In this document: piece by piece, positions 5,817 to 9,823 of the stretch
Numbering within the stretch: position 1 is the stretch's first letter
Layout of the letters: each line of letters begins with the position of its first letter
Assembly: GCA_019752245.1 (NCBI GenBank)
Contig: JAIEMH010000024.1
Location: 1 to 9,823, forward strand
DNA from: Flavobacteriaceae bacterium
Lineage (GTDB): Bacteria > Bacteroidota > Bacteroidia > Flavobacteriales > Flavobacteriaceae
Direction: 5' to 3'
Length of the DNA: 9,823 nt
The notes under the pieces: generated by a model
The model's database searches: none
Seen by the model: the letters and a program-made list of their open reading frames with translations, nothing else
Told to the model about the DNA's origin: nothing
Position numbers and translations under genes: made by a program

Positions 5817-6428
5817 ATGAAAAAAATTTTATTAGTTGCAGCAATAGCTTTATTTGGTTTATCTGCAAATGCACAAGAGAAAGAAAGTAAAGGTTTAGAA
5901 GGCACATGGTGGGTTGCTGGTCAAGTATCATTTTCATCTGAAAAAACTGGTGATGCAAAAACAACATCAAACATGATTTTGCCAATTGTTGGAACTTTTA
6001 TTACTCCTTCTGTAACAGTTGGTGTTGGTGTTGGAAACATCAGTTCAAAAACTGTTAATGGTGCAGGCGTAACGACTGCTGATGCAAACACTTTTGTTGT
6101 TAAACCATTAGTTAGAAAATACTGGAACGTTTCTGGAGGTTTATTCTTTTACGGTCAAGCAGCATTACCAGTTATGATTGGAAAAGACAAAATTTCTGAC
6201 GGAAAAACTTCTTCATTCGCTTTAGAATTAGCACCTGGTTTTGATTACATTGTTAATAAATGGATGACAGTAGAAACTTCATTTACAATTTTCAATGTTG
6301 GTTCAATGACTGAAACTCCAAAAGTAGGTGATAAAACCACAACATTTCAATTCAATGCAAATCCAATGAATTCAGTTGGAGATAGAACTTTAGGGAATTT
6401 ACAAGTTGGAGTTAAATTCTTATTTTAA
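5817..6428 (+). CDS. Small outer-membrane beta-barrel protein
   Basis: This is a 203-residue exported protein. It has a clear Sec signal peptide: MKKILLVAAIALFGLSANAQ, with cleavage probably after ANA-Q or ANA. The mature part alternates hydrophobic and polar residues in strands such as ITPSVTVGVGVG, FVVKPLVRKYW and LFFYGQAALPVM. It ends LQVGVKFLF, with the C-terminal phenylalanine that targets barrels to the BAM machinery. The length fits an eight-stranded barrel of the OmpA/OmpX-like 'outer membrane beta-barrel protein' group. No peptidoglycan-binding domain or plug is present. It is a single-gene unit with its own exact -7 promoter and a strong hairpin terminator downstream, which suggests good expression. 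The ligand or function is unknown. The fold call is confident, but the specific family is not determined. Confidence 0.88.
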   Translation: MKKILLVAAIALFGLSANAQEKESKGLEGTWWVAGQVSFSSEKTGDAKTTSNMILPIVGTFITPSVTVGVGVGNISSKTVNGAGVTTADANTFVVKPLVRKYWNVSGGLFFYGQAALPVMIGKDKISDGKTSSFALELAPGFDYIVNKWMTVETSFTIFNVGSMTETPKVGDKTTTFQFNANPMNSVGDRTLGNLQVGVKFLF

Positions 6429-6477
6429 GAACAAAATTATTTAGAGTTATTGGTTAGTTTCGATTAATTTCGAACGG

Positions 6478-6510
6478 AAAGGTCACCATTTTTTAATGGT
6501 GACTTTTTTT
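6478..6510 (+). terminator. Intrinsic terminator after the beta-barrel gene
   Basis: GTCACCATT (6482-6490) pairs perfectly with AATGGTGAC (6495-6503) across a TTTT loop. It is followed directly by seven T bases (6504-6510). Outer A-T pairs and one G-T pair can extend the stem. It lies 50 bases after the beta-barrel stop and is the clearest terminator in the window. Confidence 0.9.
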
Positions 6511-6531
6511 ATTTTATATGCAAAAAAATGT

Positions 6532-6539
6532 TATTTTCG
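6532..6539 (+). promoter_or_regulatory. Candidate -7 element TATTTTCG of the S8 protease gene
   Basis: TATTTTCG at 6532-6539 differs from TAnnTTTG at one base. It lies 27 bases before the protease ATG and after the upstream terminator, where a promoter is expected. A T-rich stretch sits at the -33 position without an exact TTTG. Confidence 0.35.
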
Positions 6540-6566
6540 TAATACTAACCAATAAAAATATGTAAC

Positions 6567-8084
6567 ATGACAAAAAATATCTTAAAATTATTAGTTTTAT
6601 CTGTGTTTATTTTTACTTCTTGCTCCAAAGATGATTCTTTTGACGAAATTACTATTGATCAATCTCAGAAAGATCCTTTGACGGCTCAACAAATTAATTC
6701 TCAAATTGATGCCACAATGAATACAAAAGGTACTTTTAACTGGAAAGATGCTTCTAATCATTTATTGTGGAGTGCTTCTTTTAGAGGAAATCACATTATA
6801 ACTATAGGTTTTGGTTCTTCTTCAACAGATTTTGACAGAAGTAAATCTCCAGAAAATGCCAAATTTCAAGCTAGTTTGCTAAATGTTATTGCACATTATG
6901 AAGGAAAATCAAAGGATGAAGTAGTACTTTCTAGTGATACTTATCTTAATTTGATGGATGTTTATATAGAAAAACAAGAAACAATAATTGCTTTAAGAAA
7001 AAATAAGACTGTTAGATACATTGAACCTGGCGATTACAATTATTTTGCAAATTCAGGAGTTGAAAAAGTAAATTTAAGTGCTTCAAGTTCTTCCGGTTCT
7101 TCTGGTTGTGGATATGATGCAGAAACGTTAAATACTGCTGATTATACTACAATAACTCCCGGTGCAAAAGTACCTTGGACTTTTTATCAACATAACATTC
7201 CAAGTGCTTGGAACGTTTCTACAGGAAGAGGAATTACTATTGGAATTATCGATACTGGTGTTTCTCCAAACCAAACTTTATTAGGTAGTAACTTCAACGA
7301 TGGATTGTCTACTGGAAGAACAATTCAAAAATTTGGAGTATATGTAGATTCTATTTGGCCATGGAGCACAGGCACAGACGGACCAAATGACCAATGCGGA
7401 CATGGAACAAGTATGTCATCTGTGGCAGCGGCACCAAGAAATGATAATGGTTTGCCTGTTGGCGTGGCTTACAATTCTAATTTAATAGTTTATCGTGCAG
7501 CTTCTAATGTTGTTCTAGACGGATATCATGAGCAAAATGGTGTAAAAGATGCTTTTACTGCTTTAGCAAATAATGTAAATGTTAAGATTATTTCAATGTC
7601 AATGGGACACATTTTTTCTGTAGGAAAGATTGAAGATGGTGTAAAATATGCTTACAGCAAAGGAAAATTAATTTTTTGTGCTGGTGGAACTTCTACAAGT
7701 TTTACCAATTTTGTAGGTGTTATTTTTCCTGCTTGGATGGCAGAAACTGTTGCTGTAACTGGCGTAAAAGAAGGAACTTCCAATCAAAGATGTGATGTTT
7801 GTCATTCTGGAGGTAAAATAGATTTTACAATTCAAATGCAAAGAAGTGTCTCTGGAAATACAGTTCCGGTTGATAGTTATTATGATAATCAAACAGACTA
7901 TGTTGGTGGTTCTTCTGTTGCAACAGCTACTACTGCTGGAATTGCTGCCTTAGTTTGGGCTAAAAATCCAAGTTGGACAAGAGATCAAGTTTTGACAAAA
8001 ATGAAACAATCTTCTACTTATTATCCAATAAAAAATGTAGATTATGGCTATGGAAACATCAATGCTTTTTTAGCCGTTCAATAG
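6567..8084 (+). CDS. S8 family (subtilisin-like) serine protease, surface lipoprotein type
   Basis: This is a 505-residue exported protease. Residues 1-19 form a lipoprotein signal ending in the lipobox FTSC, with C19 as the lipidated residue. The following SKDD resembles the acidic signal that sends Bacteroidota lipoproteins to the cell surface. Residues about 60-160 look like an I9-type propeptide, ending in IIALRKNKTVRYIEP. A Ser/Gly linker (171-180) precedes the catalytic domain. The triad is D229 (GIIDTGVS), H279 (CGHGTSM) and S450 (GGSSVATATTAG). The position that normally carries the oxyanion-hole Asn (AAGN) reads CAGG, so G374 replaces it. The serine block GSSVA is also unlike the common GTSMA. 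A CDVCH motif occurs at 409-413. The ATG at 6567 directly starts the signal peptide. The protein is probably an extracellular degradative enzyme, but activity is uncertain because of the oxyanion change. No secretion-system C-terminal domain is present. Confidence 0.92.
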   Translation: MTKNILKLLVLSVFIFTSCSKDDSFDEITIDQSQKDPLTAQQINSQIDATMNTKGTFNWKDASNHLLWSASFRGNHIITIGFGSSSTDFDRSKSPENAKFQASLLNVIAHYEGKSKDEVVLSSDTYLNLMDVYIEKQETIIALRKNKTVRYIEPGDYNYFANSGVEKVNLSASSSSGSSGCGYDAETLNTADYTTITPGAKVPWTFYQHNIPSAWNVSTGRGITIGIIDTGVSPNQTLLGSNFNDGLSTGRTIQKFGVYVDSIWPWSTGTDGPNDQCGHGTSMSSVAAAPRNDNGLPVGVAYNSNLIVYRAASNVVLDGYHEQNGVKDAFTALANNVNVKIISMSMGHIFSVGKIEDGVKYAYSKGKLIFCAGGTSTSFTNFVGVIFPAWMAETVAVTGVKEGTSNQRCDVCHSGGKIDFTIQMQRSVSGNTVPVDSYYDNQTDYVGGSSVATATTAGIAALVWAKNPSWTRDQVLTKMKQSSTYYPIKNVDYGYGNINAFLAVQ

Positions 8085-8099
8085 TTTTAAAAAATAAAG

Positions 8100-8134
8100 A
8101 AAACCATCATTAGGAAACTTTTGATGATTTTTTT
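8100..8134 (+). terminator. Probable intrinsic terminator after the S8 protease gene
   Basis: AAAACCATCA (8100-8109) pairs with TGATGATTTT (8122-8131) in a 10-bp stem with a single C/A mismatch and a 12-base loop. A run of T (8128-8134) overlaps the end of the stem. It lies 15 bases after the protease stop. Confidence 0.55.
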
Positions 8135-8156
8135 ATGCTTACTAATTTGATAGTGT

Positions 8157-8164
8157 TACTTTTG
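8157..8164 (+). promoter_or_regulatory. -7 promoter element TACTTTTG of the VF530 gene
   Basis: TACTTTTG at 8157-8164 is an exact TAnnTTTG match. It ends only 4 bases before the ATG at 8169, so transcription should start at or very near the start codon. No clear -33 TTTG lies at the right distance; that region contains the T-run of the preceding terminator. Confidence 0.6.
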
Positions 8165-8168
8165 CTTC

Positions 8169-8396
8169 ATGGAAAAATCAAAAGATCCACTTCACGGCAT
8201 TACACTTCAAAAAATAGTGGAACAATTAGTAGATTTCTACGGATTTGATACGTTGGGTGAACTTATAAAAATTAAATGTTTTACAGATAATCCAACAATT
8301 AAATCTAGTTTGTCTTTTTTAAGAAAAACAGATTGGGCACGAAAAAAAGTTGAGGAATTGTACATAAGAACTTTACCAAAATTAAAAACCCTTTAA
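8169..8396 (+). CDS. VF530 family (DUF2132) small protein, putative DNA-binding
   Basis: This is a 75-residue complete protein of the VF530/DUF2132 family, named after a Vibrio fischeri protein of known structure and described as DNA-binding. The conserved blocks are DPLHGITLQKIVEQLVDFYG (residues 7-26), CFTDNPTIKSSLSFLRKTDW (37-56) and ARKKVEELY (57-65), which cover almost the whole domain. The length matches the family. The short form with a basic C-terminal half (KKVEELYIRTLPKLK) is typical. The ATG lies 4 bases after an exact promoter box, so the mRNA is probably leaderless. The TAA stop sits inside the left arm of the downstream terminator. The gene is a single transcription unit and its cellular role is not established. 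Confidence 0.92.
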   Translation: MEKSKDPLHGITLQKIVEQLVDFYGFDTLGELIKIKCFTDNPTIKSSLSFLRKTDWARKKVEELYIRTLPKLKTL

Positions 8397-8424
8397 AAAT
8401 TAATTTAAGGGGTTTTGTTTTTTT
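8385..8424. terminator. Bidirectional terminator between the VF530 and membrane-protein genes
   Basis: Bases 8385-8397 pair with 8404-8416 over 13 bp, including one G-T pair and three C-G pairs, around a 6-base loop. On the plus strand a T-run (8418-8424) follows; on the minus strand the stem is followed by TTTAATTTT. It separates two convergent genes and overlaps the VF530 stop codon (8394-8396). Confidence 0.85.
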
Positions 8425-9691
8425 AACCTTCGGCTATACCACGCCATTGTTTAATTTTTCTTGATAAAAAGCACATTATTATAAAGATGAATAAAATGTT
8501 AATCCAAAGAAGTTCAAAATCATATTCTTTTAAAAAGGTTATAAAGGGAAATTGTTTTTCGCGCAATCCAATATCGATAACTAAATTGTAACCACTTACT
8601 TCTTTAGCTATTTTTAAAACTAAAGCATATAAAAGCGGACCAAAAAACGGTAAAATCCATAATAATGCATTAAGTGTTATGCCCGAAATTCCTTTTCCTT
8701 TTTTATTAGAAATTACTACCAAAAAGTGTATGAAAAGTGCAATAACTAGTAATAAAATAATTCCGAAATAAAAGTATTCTGACGATGCAAATGCACTTAT
8801 AATTCCGATAACAATATTAATTACACCTAATGAAACTACTGCAATTAACCAGTTTTTTCCAGAAGTAACTCTAAAAGAAAAAATCAACAAAGAAAATCCA
8901 ATGGAAACAAATAATGATATTAATAAAGTTTCAAAATTGGCATTAGGTTTTGTCCAGCTATTAGAAATAGTTTCATAAGAATTTTTTAATGCATCCTCTG
9001 GAACATAATATCTGTTGTATAAATATACTTTATCATTTACTTTTTTAAAATATTGTTCTGTAGAATCAATTGTTGCTCTAACATTTTGGTTTTCATATTC
9101 ATAAAAAACCTCAAATTCTTTGCTTCCTATATTTTTATATTTTTCATATTTTGGGTAATCATAAATTAAGTTCAACCACTTGTTTTCGTCAATATTAGCC
9201 TTTAAATTATGGTCTTTTGCAATGGATAAATATTTTTTGAAAATAGTTCTTATTTCTTCTTTTTTATTAGCAACTAACAAATCTTTAATTTTTACTTTTC
9301 TCAATGAATCATCATTAAATCTAAAAAAGCTGTAAGAATTAATGTTTTTATCAATCAATGAAAAGTTAGAATGTTTTTTGCCTCTATAAAAGAAGTAATC
9401 TTTTGGTTTTGCAGCACTATCAACTGGCATAGGTGACGAAGTAATTGCTGTATCGACAACTGCTTCGTTGTCATAGTTATTTTCGTTATCATAATAATTA
9501 GAACTATAAGAACCACTTATAAAAAAAGAACCTTGGCTTAAAATTTCGCATCGTTCTCTAGCTTCATTTTCAGTGTAATAACTTCTTACACGAATGTCTT
9601 TTCCATAATAATAGGCTATTATAAAAGTACTATTTAAAAAACAAATTAGTAAAATTAATAACCATTCTTTAAATAATGAAAAGTTGTTTTT
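8423..9691 (-). CDS. Multi-pass membrane protein of unknown function, 5' end lost in the contig end
   Basis: I do not recognise this protein. The frame ends with TAA at 8425-8423. An internal ATG at 9430 would give 335 residues, but the frame continues upstream with plausible protein, so that Met is unlikely to be the start. Upstream it reads FKEWLLILLICFL and FIIAYYYGKD (a membrane helix at about 9664-9608), then a Tyr/Asn/Asp-rich stretch. After the ATG comes a roughly 160-residue hydrophilic region rich in Lys, Asn, Tyr and Phe, followed by five more helices (counted from that ATG: 166-187, 193-213, 219-241, 249-273, 306-324) and the basic tail SRKIKQWRG. The layout is one helix, a large extracytoplasmic domain and five helices. 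No ATG exists in frame up to the window edge. Beyond about 9691 the sequence is unreliable, so the true start is unknown. Confidence 0.75.
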   Translation of the reverse strand, partial: KNNFSLFKEWLLILLICFLNSTFIIAYYYGKDIRVRSYYTENEARERCEILSQGSFFISGSYSSNYYDNENNYDNEAVVDTAITSSPMPVDSAAKPKDYFFYRGKKHSNFSLIDKNINSYSFFRFNDDSLRKVKIKDLLVANKKEEIRTIFKKYLSIAKDHNLKANIDENKWLNLIYDYPKYEKYKNIGSKEFEVFYEYENQNVRATIDSTEQYFKKVNDKVYLYNRYYVPEDALKNSYETISNSWTKPNANFETLLISLFVSIGFSLLIFSFRVTSGKNWLIAVVSLGVINIVIGIISAFASSEYFYFGIILLLVIALFIHFLVVISNKKGKGISGITLNALLWILPFFGPLLYALVLKIAKEVSGYNLVIDIGLREKQFPFITFLKEYDFELLWINILFIFIIMCFLSRKIKQWRGIAEG

Positions 9692-9809
9692 GGGAGGGGG
9701 GGTTTGTGGTTTCTTGGTATGGACGGATATAAATCGAGGGGAGGGATGGAGGTGTGATGTGTCAATAGAAGAAATATAGAGCTGGGAAAGTGGATATATT
9801 TTGTGTTTG
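9692..9809. other. G-rich, probably low-quality read-end sequence
   Basis: By my count this 118-base stretch holds about 40% G but only about five C bases. It includes a G-run around 9692-9702 and many GGA/GGG clusters, unlike anything else in the window. The minus-strand frame of the membrane protein stays open but gives an implausible Pro/Ser/His-rich peptide using CCC codons, which are otherwise rare here. It directly precedes adapter sequence. I read it as degraded read-end sequence, not gene content. Confidence 0.7.
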
Positions 9810-9823
9810 AGATCGGAAGAGCG
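9810..9823 (+). other. Illumina sequencing-adapter remnant
   Basis: The last 14 bases read AGATCGGAAGAGCG, the start of the standard Illumina TruSeq adapter. The final GCG matches the universal-adapter side (AGAGCGTCG) and not the index side (AGAGCAC). It is contamination at the contig end and not part of the genome. Confidence 0.95.

Noticed and set aside
7668..7892. Minus-strand open frame of 74 codons
   Set aside because: It is antisense to the catalytic domain of the S8 protease; no promoter or recognisable protein features.
1..9823. A novel defence system, prophage, integrated element or biosynthetic cluster
   Set aside because: Nearly all genes are recognisable chromosomal housekeeping or envelope genes; no integrase, transposase, CRISPR repeats or clustered unknown genes were seen, and the oddest signals are contig-end artefacts.

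Overview
The window is a low-GC chromosomal segment from a flavobacterium-like member of the Bacteroidota. The evidence is an AT-rich composition, several exact copies of the Bacteroidota -7 promoter element TAnnTTTG, weak or absent Shine-Dalgarno sequences, a TTG-started pcm, an Asp-rich stretch after the lipobox cysteine of the one lipoprotein, and protein sequences that read like Flavobacterium orthologues. No rRNA, tRNA, CRISPR array, insertion sequence or phage gene was seen. Most of it is ordinary housekeeping sequence, and I did not find a convincing new biological system. The strongest unusual signals are artefacts at both ends of the contig.

Left part (1-4004), all on the minus strand. 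Reading in the direction of transcription, the order is a Gfo/Idh/MocA oxidoreductase (3036-4004), a 3-hydroxybutyryl-CoA dehydrogenase (2074-2964), a DUF1015 protein (780-1997) and a YggS-type PLP-binding protein (648 down to the window edge). The yggS frame is intact for about 176 codons. It then runs in frame into about 40 residues that look like the C-terminus of a TonB-dependent receptor, with a step from about 25% to about 40% GC. A chimeric join is more likely than a real fusion. The gaps hold a 21-bp perfect inverted repeat (667-733), a heptamer-periodic hairpin (2010-2069) and an AGTTTAA tandem array (4035-4068).

Middle part (4005-5816). pcm (plus strand) diverges from the oxidoreductase and converges on a small XRE-family HTH gene (minus), which lies downstream of smpB (minus). 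smpB in turn diverges from a small outer-membrane beta-barrel gene. The divergent regions contain recognisable promoters.

Right part (5817-9823). On the plus strand come the beta-barrel protein, a strong hairpin terminator, a surface-type S8 (subtilisin-like) lipoprotein protease with an altered oxyanion position, and a VF530/DUF2132 protein. A bidirectional terminator separates the last of these from a minus-strand gene for an unrecognised six-helix membrane protein. The 5' end of that gene runs into G-rich, unreliable sequence that ends in 14 bases of Illumina adapter (9810-9823).

The genes do not form one pathway. They serve PLP homeostasis, acyl-CoA metabolism, sugar-nucleotide-type redox chemistry, protein repair, trans-translation, envelope proteins and extracellular proteolysis.
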